From: Ophiosphaerella korrae | Taxonomy: Eukaryota; Ascomycota; Dothideomycetes; Pleosporales; Phaeosphaeriaceae | NCBI GenBank assembly: GCA_028456385.1 | Contig: JALNQF010000700.1 | Location: 1-16,429 of the forward strand | DNA: 16,429 bases | Direction of reading: 5' to 3' | Shown here: in pieces, positions 1-8,810 of the stretch | How positions within the stretch are numbered: the stretch's first letter is position 1 | Layout of the letters: every line of letters begins with the position of its first letter | Translations under genes and position numbers: made by a program | Notes under the pieces: generated by a model | Seen by the model: the letters and a program-made list of their open reading frames with translations, nothing else | What the model was told of the DNA's origin: nothing | Database searches by the model: none

Positions 1-32
1 CCTTATCTTTGAGATCGCGACTTTGGTGAGGG

Positions 33-66
33 TGGGGCATCACGCGAACTGGGGCATTACGCGCAC
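33..66. repeat. Tandem 17-bp direct repeat (possible DNA-transposon end)
   Basis: Two adjacent 17-bp units, at 33-49 and 50-66, share the core TGGGGCAT.ACGCG and differ at only two of 17 positions. A similar pair of adjacent 17-bp units lies just before the pogo-like element at 15591-15624. By analogy this could be the terminal or subterminal transposase-binding region of a pogo/Fot1-type element whose body lies outside the window. No transposase frame is visible beside it, so the identity of the element is inference. Confidence 0.4.
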
Positions 67-125
67 AGACACAGTAGCTCTAAGCTTTCTTTTCAACACT
101 CCGAAGTTAAGGAAGGCCTCGTTGT

Positions 126-352
126 GTGCAACGACTCGTATCCTTCGATGCAGCCTTCCAACGCAGCAAGAAGGCTAGCCCGGGAGCTTGCTTTGTATAT
201 GGCCTCCCCATAGTCTTGGACAACGACGCGGCGATGCACTCAATTCGATGTCGCAGCCCTGTCGTCCTTTGTCGGGGAGCCCGAACAGATTCACTTGGTA
301 GGCGGTAACGGGGCGTCCGTGCAGCTCGAGGACCGCTTCCGCCCGGCGACGC
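126..352 (-). pseudogene. FunK1-type fungal protein kinase fragment, broken
   Basis: Read on the minus strand in one frame, this stretch gives a Ser/Pro/Thr-rich segment containing CSGSPTKDD, then VHRRVVVQDYGEAIYKASSR, then LLAALEGCIEGYESLHT. This is the part of fungal FunK1 kinases (PF17667-type) just before the HRD-like catalytic loop. In that family the LHT is followed by the catalytic loop, but here the match stops and the frame ends at a TGA at 95..93. Two in-frame TGA codons (293..291 and 242..240) sit where an Arg (CGA or AGA) would be expected, which fits C-to-T or A-to-T decay. No catalytic residues remain. The piece is a relic, not a gene. The family call rests on recognising the pattern, not on a search. 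Confidence 0.62.
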
Positions 353-1221
353 CATACTAACGTTTGCATCTTGCAGATACCGTATTGTTTTCGATGAATG
401 TTTCAACTCTATATATTATTGGTACCTATTTATTTCAAGTAAACGACAGAGATGATAGAACATGTAGTGGTAAAACCGCTGAGCTTACTTAGGGCTTTGT
501 GAGCCTTTAGGCTTTGTTAACCGACTTATCGTTTTTAACTTTCTCCTTAAATTGAGGGAGGAGATAGAAGATATATTATTAGCAGCGTCCATCTCGAAAG
601 AGGTTCGTACAGATGATTGCGCTGATGGGTTAAGCCTCGGACAGACTTATCGATCTGGATTTGGAGAGCAGTGCGCCCGTTAAAGGAGCGGTTGAGGAGG
701 GAATTTGCATTCGGATATTCCCAAATTTTCTGGATAGGCTGATATAGAATTCACCGGGCGTGAACCTCGTCCATGACGGTGCTGGTAGTAGTGGGCTTGA
801 GTCTGCACTGTGGGGTTAAGAGTGTCCATGCCTTTGTTGGCTCAGCAACAACATCACGCCAACGTTATACCTCTAACATCGTAACAACGCGATTTACAAA
901 CATTTCGGGTAAAATTATTTTGCTAGCCTTCGTACGGCTCCTGCGCCAAAATAGGAGTGAAGGATAAGCACTTCACTTCTCCGGCTCTGCTCGCTAGAGG
1001 CATACCCTGCGCCGCACACTATTCGTAGCGAAATGCTGCATTCATTCACGGCCATATCAGCGCGTAACATGAGACGTGTCAATTAGCTAGTACTTGTCAA
1101 CTTTTACGACTTTGAGCTGACCCATTACATGAATTACAACCAGAGGAGACATGCTCCCGCCTACCCTTAGTGAAGGTCCTGTCTTCACGTTCCTATCTCT
1201 ATAGTTCTTCCCCAAGGTCCT
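353..1221. other. Intergenic stretch without a recognisable gene
   Basis: About 870 bp of mixed composition, with AT-rich sequence around 395-590. The longest open frames are about 60 codons and show no family resemblance, signal peptide or credible splice-linked partner. No tRNA-like cloverleaf was noticed. It forms the downstream flank of the CVNH gene on the minus strand. I see nothing else to support here. Confidence 0.5.
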
Positions 1222-2261
1222 TTAGTTTGGAATGTACGCGGCATCAAAAGCCGGAAGAATTCTAAATGCCGTCGGTGCCTTCTCTTTTCCTAGGGCCGTA
1301 CATTCACCATTTTTCAGCCCCGATCCCACCCCATGCCTCACAGTAACGTTCCCTTTGCACTCATAATCATCAAATCCCTCCAGCACCCAGTCGCCCCCGG
1401 CCAGGAACTTGAAATCTACAAACCGAGCCTCCTGTTTCGACCAAACAGTGGGCACATGGCATTTTTTCGGCTCGTTGGCCCACTGTGCCTCGTAACTATC
1501 AAAGGAAGGAAAGCAGGATCTGAATTGAGCGTAGACTTGGCACTGCTCTTCTTTGCCATTGAACACACAGTAATTTTCCCCGCCGTATACGTATCTAAAG
1601 TCGTCGGGGACAGGGTACTTGGAGGGGACCTTTGGGGGTGTGGGGGTCCCGTCAACATCGGACATGAGGTAGCCGTTGTACACGGCGATACGTTCGCCTG
1701 GGAAATTTTGATCAGGATTGGATCATGCATAATCCCAAGACTAGCCAGAGAAGAGAAGAGAAGAGAAGAGAAGAGACCCAAGGGCAAGACGTACTCAGGT
1801 CGAGGGATGACTTGACGGGGTTGAACCAGTCGCAGGTGCATGTCAGGGTGGTCCCGCCCAGCTGGCAGTCCCTGCAGGAATAGTCAAAGCTGCCTCTGCA
1901 TATATATATATTAGCAACAACACCCATTCTAGATATGGTTGTCTTCTTGGTCATACTGGGGTTGCCACTAGGTGTCATGGTTAGCGGCTGGTGCAGCAGC
2001 GCTAGGGGGGTTAGAATAACCAACTTTCATAGTTCCATGATCATTCCATACGTAAGAATGCAGCCGGATGGCAGTCTTTTGTCTCGTCGTGTTGTCTTTG
2101 CCAGTCAGACAATCGGCGACGAGCCAGTTCAGCTGGAAACGTATATTGATGCATTCACTGCTAATCGGCTTTCCCACAACGGCTGCTTCAGTCGCCACGG
2201 GAGTCGCGTAAGCAGAGTACGCTTTGAGTGTGAGGGCCACGACTAGAGACAGGAACTTCAT
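1222..2261 (-). CDS. Secreted CVNH-domain (cyanovirin-N-like) protein
   Basis: Three exons on the minus strand, best read as 2261..2021, 1893..1795 and 1697..1222 (816 nt, 271 aa). The start is chosen because MKFLSLVVALTLKAYSAYA is a classic signal peptide. The mature protein begins with a CVNH half: Cys, Ile, a DCLTG segment, then SYVWNDHGTMKVG. The second half follows: SFDYSCRDCQLGGTTLTC, SSLDLSERIAVYNGYL. CVNH proteins bind glycans, usually high-mannose. The remaining ~150 residues (six or more Cys, FNGKEEQCQVYAQF, WVLEGFDDYECKGNVTV) are unrecognised. Intron 2 (1794..1698) is convincing: GTACGT donor, CCCAG acceptor, phase 1. Intron 1 is not: its acceptor side has several options and the in-frame solution uses GTTATT and an AGAG end. 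Extracellular location and a lectin or effector-like role are inferred. Confidence 0.68.
1747..1776. repeat. GAGAA pentanucleotide microsatellite inside an intron
   Basis: About six tandem copies of AGAGA/GAGAA lie within intron 2 of the CVNH gene (intron 1698-1794). Read on the gene strand this is a TCTCT tract, so its length could affect the polypyrimidine content of that intron. It is also a likely length-polymorphic marker. Confidence 0.8.
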
Positions 2262-2957
2262 AGCAAAGAACTTTGTTGATGTGACGGCTTAAACTCTTGA
2301 TACGATCTTTCCCACGTCCTTATATACATGCTTTCGGCGCCTCTCTCGGTCAATTAAAGGTGTTCACAAGTTGCTATTAGTATGTAACGGCCTATTGCAA
2401 GCTCTAGCAAGGAATTTGGCACATTAATGGCAAAATACTATATGCATGAATATGATTTGGGGTTGATAAGACCGAGATTCAATAGGCGGCTAAGGTGGTT
2501 TAGCGAATCTAAGAGGAGATTGTTTCTAGATGGCTGTTTTGGTATGCTTGTGCTGAGAAGTATTTGAGTTTTTCGAGGAATAGTATAGAATGCGTCGCTC
2601 CTGAAATCGACCTTATTGGCAGACGTTTAGCCGACAGATCAATTTAGCCTCGCGATGTCTTCGCTTAGACCTCTATGCCAATGTTTAGATTACAGCAGTC
2701 TCCCCACCACTAATCAGGTTCTTTAGGCCCTCATTCCAAATCCTAAAGGTGTGGATCTTTGTGATTGGTGAGCGTGAGGACCTCGAAGTCGGTCTCATGG
2801 ACAGGATTGCGGTACTATACAGAATGCACGGAACATTTCCACTCTCTTGGATATACATATATAACAAGGGCTATTTACATAACCATATTTACCTTCTTCT
2901 CTCATCGATTGAAGCTTGTAGCTGCGCGATTATGCCCCGTGTCTGGAAGCGATGGTT
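2262..2957. other. Intergenic stretch: CVNH promoter and unassigned sequence
   Basis: The first ~80 bp holds the 5' leader and TATA box of the minus-strand CVNH gene. The rest has only frames of 60-80 codons on both strands, none with family resemblance. No RNA gene, repeat or transposon end was recognised. Confidence 0.45.
2319..2326 (-). promoter_or_regulatory. TATA box of the CVNH gene
   Basis: On the minus strand TATATAAG lies about 58 nt upstream of the chosen ATG at 2261, a suitable distance for a fungal core promoter with a short 5' leader. It supports this start codon for the secreted protein. Confidence 0.5.
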
Positions 2958-3602
2958 CTAGATTTGAGGAGTTGAACAGTCTGTCGACAAAGCTGTCACC
3001 GTCCTGCAATTGAGCCTGCGGTGCCCATGCGACGGCACCGCAGACGCGTGTTCAGGCTCGTTGATAGCAGAAGTTTCAGGCGCGTTCGCGTTCATCGCCT
3101 TGCTCTGCGCGAGCCGTAATTTGCGCTCTTGTTGCGTGTTCGAAGCACAATTTGGTATCGAAACTCCCCCACCATTCCTGTCGCCGTGTATGTGCGAATC
3201 CGGCACGATCTCGCCAGGTCTCAAAAATCCCCTCCTACCGATCTGCCGCTTAAATCTCGGATGCCATGTCAAACCATGCATGCGCGGCTTTCCATACAAA
3301 TGTGGCTCTCTAAATAGCGGGCTGCCCCATACCCTGTTAATCTCGCGTGCGTACCCCGCATACAGAATAGTATTAGCGGCCTCTATGACTCTGTTTTCCT
3401 TTTTGAAAGATGGTCCTCGGCCAGATAAGTTGTTTAGCATTATTTGCAAGGCTTTGGTGACAGTATGACGGTGGACGTGCAGACCCATGTCTCGAAGTTG
3501 GACGAGCATGCCGAGACGGACGCTCCATTCAAGACGATTCAAGGTACCATTTGCCGAGAAGCTTGGAACGGTAATGCATCTTGGCCAGAGTTGGCGGGAG
3601 CA
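2958..3602 (-). CDS. Hypothetical protein, unrecognised (doubtful gene)
   Basis: A minus-strand frame is open from about 3602 to the stop at 2958, roughly 210 codons. It has no clear ATG near its upstream end, so it would have to be an exon or a decayed gene. It encodes a basic, non-repetitive sequence with MLVQLRDMGLHVHRHTVTKA, NRVIEAANTILYAGYAREIN and REPHLYGKPRMHGLTWHPRF, then a low-complexity tail. The first 130 residues look protein-like rather than random, but I recognise no family. An overlapping plus-strand frame (3010-3468) is judged to be its shadow. The sequence just upstream (3603-3943) holds a possible cysteine-cluster frame on the same strand, so both may be parts of one damaged gene. 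No function is proposed. Confidence 0.33.
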   Translation of the reverse strand, partial: CSRQLWPRCITVPSFSANGTLNRLEWSVRLGMLVQLRDMGLHVHRHTVTKALQIMLNNLSGRGPSFKKENRVIEAANTILYAGYAREINRVWGSPLFREPHLYGKPRMHGLTWHPRFKRQIGRRGFLRPGEIVPDSHIHGDRNGGGVSIPNCASNTQQERKLRLAQSKAMNANAPETSAINEPEHASAVPSHGHRRLNCRTVTALSTDCSTPQI

Positions 3603-3639
3603 TGGATTGCTCTAGCGGGGCGTTCGGAAGGAGGCCGGC

Positions 3640-3943
3640 GCGGAAGCCCCACACGATGAGCCCTTGCTGAAAGGATGGCGGAAACAGCTGCGGTAGCTAG
3701 AGCTGGGGGGTGCTTGCAATAGCACAACCAATAGGTCCAACCTTGACCTTGCTGATCACGTTCACGCAAATCCTCTTCCCGCCGAATTTTACAGCTTTTC
3801 GGCCCCTCTTCTTTGCAAGGGCCACAACTTCGTTTAGTGCCGCCCTCGTACCTGGCACGCTGAACACGGCAGTTTGTACAAAGTAACTATCGGCAATTGA
3901 CACAACCAAGCTTAACAAAATTCCGCCCCGGCTTCCCACGCAT
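3640..3943 (-). pseudogene. Cysteine-cluster (zinc-binding-like) frame with a premature stop
   Basis: From an ATG at 3943 the minus strand reads a basic N-terminus, then CVNCR, an in-frame TAG, then LLCTNCRVQRARYEGGTK and SCGPCKEEGPKSCK. The second half has the spacing C-x2-C-x7-C, which resembles the second half of fungal Zn2Cys6-type or related CxxC clusters. The first half (C-x2-C-x4-C-x2-C, with the stop inside) does not fit a canonical spacing. The TAG could be a mutated CAG. A second frame over the same bases runs from an ATG at 3972 to about 3697 and is less patterned. This may be a remnant of a DNA-binding protein gene. The call is weak and based only on Cys spacing. Confidence 0.25.
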
Positions 3944-4034
3944 TTCACAATTTGGCAAGCCGTCTTTGCCATATTTCGTTAGAGGTTTCGCATGCGCTTT
4001 CGGAGTTCGAGGCATTACGGGGCTGCGAAGGGGA

Positions 4035-4068
4035 TTTGGCGGTGCTGCGGGTTTGGCGGTGCTGCGGG
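4035..4068. repeat. Perfect 17-bp tandem duplication
   Basis: The 17-bp unit TTTGGCGGTGCTGCGGG occurs twice without mismatch (4035-4051 and 4052-4068) and begins a third time (TTTGGCG). The surrounding plus-strand frames (3897-4219) are open but unrecognised. Perfect identity suggests a recent slippage-type duplication. Confidence 0.85.
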
Positions 4069-4219
4069 TTTGGCGCTTGGCAGAGCGCCAATCGATGACT
4101 GCTCCGCTGAGTCAATCGAAGACCGTTTACTCTGCAATATCAACGAATTCTTGGAAGGCGAGCGCGCATTACGAACATGGTTTTCGCATTATTGTATATT
4201 TTTAAATGGGAATTCATAA

Positions 4220-4590
4220 AGACAACCTTAGAGAGTACTAGAGGCTCTGTTCCTACTACCTAAAATTGCTGCTGCTTTCTTGGGGGCAGCTGGCACTCGG
4301 ATGACCACCATCTCTTCCGCTTACCGTGGTCTGCCCTGCTAAAAGGAGCATCTAATCCTTAAGCAGCTACTAGCCCTTTCACGGAGAAAGGTGATCCGCT
4401 AATGTTATAAGCTTTCGCTTCGCCTTGTTTTAGTAACTGTAACGAAGGTTCTCAGAACACTCGAGACTCTCGTGAACTCTGGTGCGAGTTGGGGGCGGGG
4501 CCGATACACCAAAGATCATTATGTTGTATAGTTGTAGTCCAAAGCGGGGTAGATGCGCTACACAGGCGCATAAAAAGCTCGATACTTGCG
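4220..4590. other. Intergenic stretch without a recognisable gene
   Basis: No frame of useful length, no recognised RNA gene and no clear repeat apart from a short GATGCGC..GCGCAT dyad near 4550-4573. It borders the RIP-degraded element that begins near 4591. Confidence 0.45.
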
Positions 4591-5276
4591 AAGGGAGTAA
4601 AGTAAGTATTATTCTCTCTTAGATACTAGTAGTACTGTTAAATCTATCTGTTATCCCTTCACTATCTCCTGTAGCCTACAGCAAGTACTATTGTCTTCTA
4701 GCTACCCCTTAACATAATAATACTTCTCTACTAATAGTCTAGGGATAATAACAACACGCTCCTTATAATAGGCTATAACAATAGAAGAAAGTACATAGCT
4801 AACTATTAAACGAGACTTTATATAGAGCGCAAGCGGTACGTAGCTAGATTGCGTACTAAGCACGCTAGTAATAATTAAAGAACATATCTACAAAGTAACT
4901 ACTAGACGTAACAAGTTAGTCTAACTATAAATACTCTACGCCCTAGAAGATAAGATTATACGCCTAGAATAAGAACAAACTACTCTTTCTACTATAACCT
5001 TTAAGAATAACTCTAAAGTTACTATTATTACTTTATAAAAGCGTAGCGTAGACTCCTTAGTTAATAATTGTAAAGTAGACTTCACGCAAGATAGCTCTAG
5101 GAGGTGCAGCAACTAATAGATTGAAAGAAAGCGAATAGTAGATAGAGAGCTAACTAAGAGAGAGGTATCGAAGCTATATGTACTAGGCAACTGCTTAGTA
5201 AGCAAGGTCGTTGCCTAGTAGCTAGTGAATCTTTTAGCTAAGGGAGTATGTTAGTAAGTTTACTTAGTACTCCCTT
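4591..5276 (+). mobile_element. RIP-degraded pogo/Fot1-type element relic (3' part)
   Basis: This block is very AT-rich and full of TAG/TAA codons. On the plus strand around 4858-5020 one frame gives a broken coiled-coil-like tail (KEHIYKVTTRRNKLV, ALEDKIIRLE, EQTTLST), like the C-terminal end of Fot1/pogo transposases. Its 3' part matches the second element: 5071-5095 against 16291-16315 differs at only three positions, all C/T or G/A transitions, as RIP would produce. AAGGGAGTAAAGTAAGT at 4591-4607 is roughly inverted at 5262-5276, a candidate terminal repeat. The DDE catalytic core is absent. It is a dead, truncated copy. Confidence 0.6.
5181..5220. repeat. 11-bp perfect inverted repeat (hairpin) near the 3' end of the relic
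   Basis: TACTAGGCAAC at 5181-5191 is exactly inverted as GTTGCCTAGTA at 5210-5220, with an 18-nt loop. The related element at the right edge has the equivalent dyad at 16380-16401 with a different inner stem sequence. Confidence 0.75.
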
Positions 5277-5403
5277 ACACATCCTAGGCTTATATTTTAG
5301 AGGAACTATTATCCTATATTAATTTTATAGAATTTTAGCTTTTTTACATTAAAGCTATAATAATTATTTTAAAAAAAGTAGTAATTGGTAGTAATTACTA
5401 CTA

Positions 5404-5852
5404 AGGCGGCAACCCTGCCTGGAACCAACAATAGTACCAATCTTATTCCTGATCACAGCCGAGCAAACTGCTCGATACTCTAGGGGCTCTTAGAGGATCT
5501 TTTCATTGTTCCAAGTAATCCAAGCCCTCTCTAGGCTAACACTATGTATACGGGATGCGCTAACTGATTATCTTTGTGGTATTCTATATGATTCGTTCGT
5601 GAACTAATAGCGATTGAATCACAATCGGTATAGCTTGGACACATACACCAGTAGGATCGGAGGAAAGTGTACATACTACGTAGCCGGTGTTAAGAGTCTG
5701 CAGGCATGCGCCGCTGCTCGCATCCCACATCTTGCCGGTCTTGTCGCTCGACGCAAACGCCAGCCGGGTCGAGCCATGCGGGAAGGCCACCGAGGTGACT
5801 AGACTGCTGTGGCCCAGAATCGTGGTGGGCGAAAACTTCCGCTATGATGTTG
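5404..5852 (-). pseudogene. C-terminal remnant of a NACHT-WD40 (STAND/NLR) gene
   Basis: On the minus strand this reads one near-complete WD40 blade: ILGHSSLVTSVAFPHGSTRL, FASSDKTGKMWDASSGACLQ, TLNTGYVV. It then has DPTG and, after a frame break, AWITWNNEKIL, a stop, EYRAVCSAVIRNKIGTIVGS. The last segment matches the conserved tail of fungal NACHT-WD40 proteins. The intact NLR in this window ends with the equivalent NMLWLPSEYRPSCS. The TAA lies where a Trp-Leu (LWLP) is expected. The piece starts ~65 bp after the protease stop codon on the same strand and ends near the pogo relic. It is most simply the 3' end of a lost NLR paralogue. A former fusion of WD40 repeats to the protease is less likely but not excluded. 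Confidence 0.72.
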
Positions 5853-5916
5853 ATCATACCAAGAGATTTTGCTGGAACGATACGACGCTGCTAGAGACTG
5901 CAAATTGAGATGTCGT

Positions 5917-8810
5917 TTAGCTCGCAATGACCTCCTTAAGAACATCCGCAACAGATTTCTTCACTCCACTCCCATCCTCCCATCCATGGTCCCACAGCGT
6001 CCATGGCTGCACATAATGCACACCGGATCTTGCCTGCATCATCTTCGCAAAGATCAACCGCATCTTGCCAGGCGAGTACAGCAGCTTCTTCCAGTCCTCG
6101 GTTAGTTTGGTGTTCCAGCGCGCCCACTCCAGGACATTAGCGGCGATGGCGGCGGCAATGGGAGTGGCGAAGGATGTACCGGATAGATAGATGGGCTTGG
6201 GGGGGTTGCGCCTGTCGGTATCTTTCCAATTGCTTTTGATGTCTGGAGTGGAGTTATTAGTAGAGGGACGTGGTCGAAGAATGACGGCTTATCTACATGG
6301 CATGCAGGTCGTACGCAGATGTGATTTGCTCATGATATAAGGAAAGTAATACTTGTGCTCCGAGGACTTACCTTGACCCAGCGTTGCAAAACTGACTCCG
6401 GACAATGAGGTTGGGTTGAAGTTTGCTGGCGCTCCAAGGCCGTCTGTCGCATGGATGGCAATGATATTTGGCATGGTTGCGAGCCAACCCATGGGCTTAT
6501 TGCCCCCAGCATTGCCGGCAGCGGCGAATAAGATTCTTCTGCGGCCACCATCATAGCTTGGATTCATGGCCTGACTCAGCGCCTCTTCAAGCTTTTCGTT
6601 CTTCTCTGGCATAACGAGAGACAGCGAGATAATGTCTACATCCCACACCTGGACGGCCCAGTTCACGGCATCGGTGATACAGCTTATCATCTCCTGTTCG
6701 ATGTATTGACCATTTGTCACCTTTGCAACGTAAAGGTTTGCCTCGGGTGCCATGTCGAGCAGAAGGCGCGTGATGTGGGTTCCATGGCCATGTGTATCGT
6801 CCCACTGTTCAGGTGGCCCGGGTTGGAAGTTTCGTCCTTCAAGTTTACCGCCATTTTTTGCACCCAGGACAAGTGAGTCCGTCTTACGTGCTCCACTGTC
6901 AATGATGGCGATTTTGATCTTACTGTTAAGATAGCAAGGGAGCTTAGTTGATGTGCCTAATCATTGTTGAGTACTTGATGTTGCAAGCATAACGATGTGC
7001 AAAACTTGGTGAGAAACGCACAACGCAACGTGCCGAACTGCTTCTGGATACCAATGTAGAGGTAGGAAGGGGAGGACACCTACATTGGACTGGACGCTCG
7101 ATGTAGCGTTTGGTGAATTTCTTCATCTCGATCACAAAATTGAGGGCTTCCTCTGCGGCACTAGATAGTTTAGTGGGACAAAGTTGTCATTCAAGGATCA
7201 TGTCACTTACGCAGCGTCCTGCGGGCTGTCATACTTTTTGCCGTCGTAGGGTGACTTGTTAGACAGCGTCAACCGTCTATTCGGCAATGCTTGAACAGCA
7301 GGCTGCGTCGTCCTTAATTCTTCGAGCTGCGGTTTTCTGTAACTGGCTTCACTTGCCTCTAGTTGCTTCAATACCTGCTGGTAGATAAAAATCTGTAGCC
7401 GATCGGGATTATAGTCATCTTGAGCTGTTTCAGTTCCTTCCGAACCCAGACAAGCCATCACTGCTAGGCGGACGTTCAGATCGCTGATCTCATCGATGCA
7501 TCCGTACAGAACTTCGTGGAGATTTGCTGCTGATTGATCGACCTGGATCTGTTGATGGCCATAAACCTCAATCATGAGTCGAGCAAAATTGATGAGGATC
7601 TGATTGCGGGAATCTTTCCCTTCAACAGCCGATCCATTCTGAGACGAATTGCCTTCGTTTGATGGGCTTACATCGAGGACCCAGGTAAGGTAAGGCTTAC
7701 TTTTGTCTAGTAAACGTCCAGTACTTGCATCTTCTAGAAAGAAGATACCATCAATTTCCCAATTGACTCGCATCAAAGGGCCGTGGGACAAATGCAGTAA
7801 GGATCGCGCCAGCGTGCAGCATAGAGCTATTCGTTCACTGGGTAGGAAATAGCGGTTCTGTGGGTCGGAAATGCCTGATCGATAGGTTTTGTCCAAATAT
7901 CCGTTGACGATCAAATACTTGAGAGATACTGTTGGCCTGGACTGATTCGTTACCAGGATGCCTCTGTCGCGCACCAAGCTTCCGACTGGCACTTCCCCGA
8001 GACGCAGTGCCAATGACTGCTTGAGAACCTCCGAGCCTTGGATAAGTTGGCATAAGGGTGAATCGACAGTCCCGAGTGACCTACAACCAGTCAACCTTGA
8101 TCATGGCCCGCCTAGCACGAGTAGAAACATGTACTGGGAGGAGCTAATTCTTACTTCTCGATAGTGCAACGAATCTGTAGCCAACGACAAGGTATCCAGT
8201 CGAAATGAGATGACAGGAAGAGGTCGAAGAAGGATCGCATTTGGCCATCGACATCATTAGAGAAACCGGTTAACTTGAGCCTTGCGACATGCTTGTGGTC
8301 ACAATTCGACGACAGATTCGTAGTCAGAGCAGAATAGAGTACATCCAGACATTTTTTGACCTTGGTGTCCGGTACTTCGCCAGTATTACGCTGCGGCTCG
8401 GCAGTGTCCGCCGCTGTCATTATTGGGTGTTGTGGCTGAACAGAGTCCGTTAGCTGCGCGAGATCAGTCGCAGCCTCGCGAAATTGGTCAGGGTTGAATG
8501 TGGATGCATTTGTTAGCGGATCTTGGCGATCCACGCCTGCGAGAAAGCTAGCTTTAGCAGTCAAATACTCTTGTAGTGTGTCGGCACTCGTAGCCGCATG
8601 ATTGTGCTCTTCCAGCGACAGCTGTCCATTTCGCTGCTCTGCGTCCGCTAAAAGTAGCATGTCCACTTCAGCCAGTTTCGCCGCCGAGGAGAGCTCTTGA
8701 AGGTTACATTGATCGATGATGCTCTGCTCCGCTGCGCTCTCTAGCTGATTATGGAATCTCGTCACTATATCACTGAAGCCGCCTAGAAGACGGTCGAAGA
8801 AACCGGCCAT
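5917..8810 (-). CDS. DUF7580-like + subtilisin (S8) serine protease, HET-Q2-like
   Basis: Five exons: 8810..8155, 8080..7211, 7160..7080, 6922..6372, 6242..5917 (2484 nt, 827 aa). Intron phases are 2, 2, 2 and 1, and every junction restores the frame. Donors include GTAAGA, GTAAGT, GTGTCC and GTAAGT. The ATG lies in ACACATGG and opens MAGFFDRLLGGFSDIVTRF. Residues 1-218 form a helical N-terminal region. About 219-500 resemble DUF7580, with FLPSERIALCCTLARSLLHL and DGIFFLED. From about 536 comes a subtilisin domain: Asp544 (IAIIDSG), His582 (HGHGTH), oxyanion Asn673 (AAAGNAGG) and Ser743 (SGTSFATP). All catalytic residues are present. No signal peptide is seen, so it should act in the cytosol. 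It is divergent to a gasdermin gene, and its likely substrate is that gasdermin, as for HET-Q2 and HET-Q1. Intron 3 (157 nt) could hide a small extra exon. Confidence 0.88.

Noticed and set aside
773..967. A 64-codon plus-strand frame starting MTVLVVVGLSLHCG, like a signal peptide.
   Set aside because: The downstream sequence lacks protein-like character, and there is no credible splice partner or promoter.
1333..1815. A 160-codon plus-strand frame opposite the CVNH gene.
   Set aside because: It overlaps exon 3 and intron 2 of the better-supported minus-strand secreted protein and shows no family resemblance.
3010..3468. A 152-codon plus-strand frame.
   Set aside because: It lies opposite the longer minus-strand frame, is rich in Cys/Pro without pattern, and is judged a shadow, though neither strand is certain.
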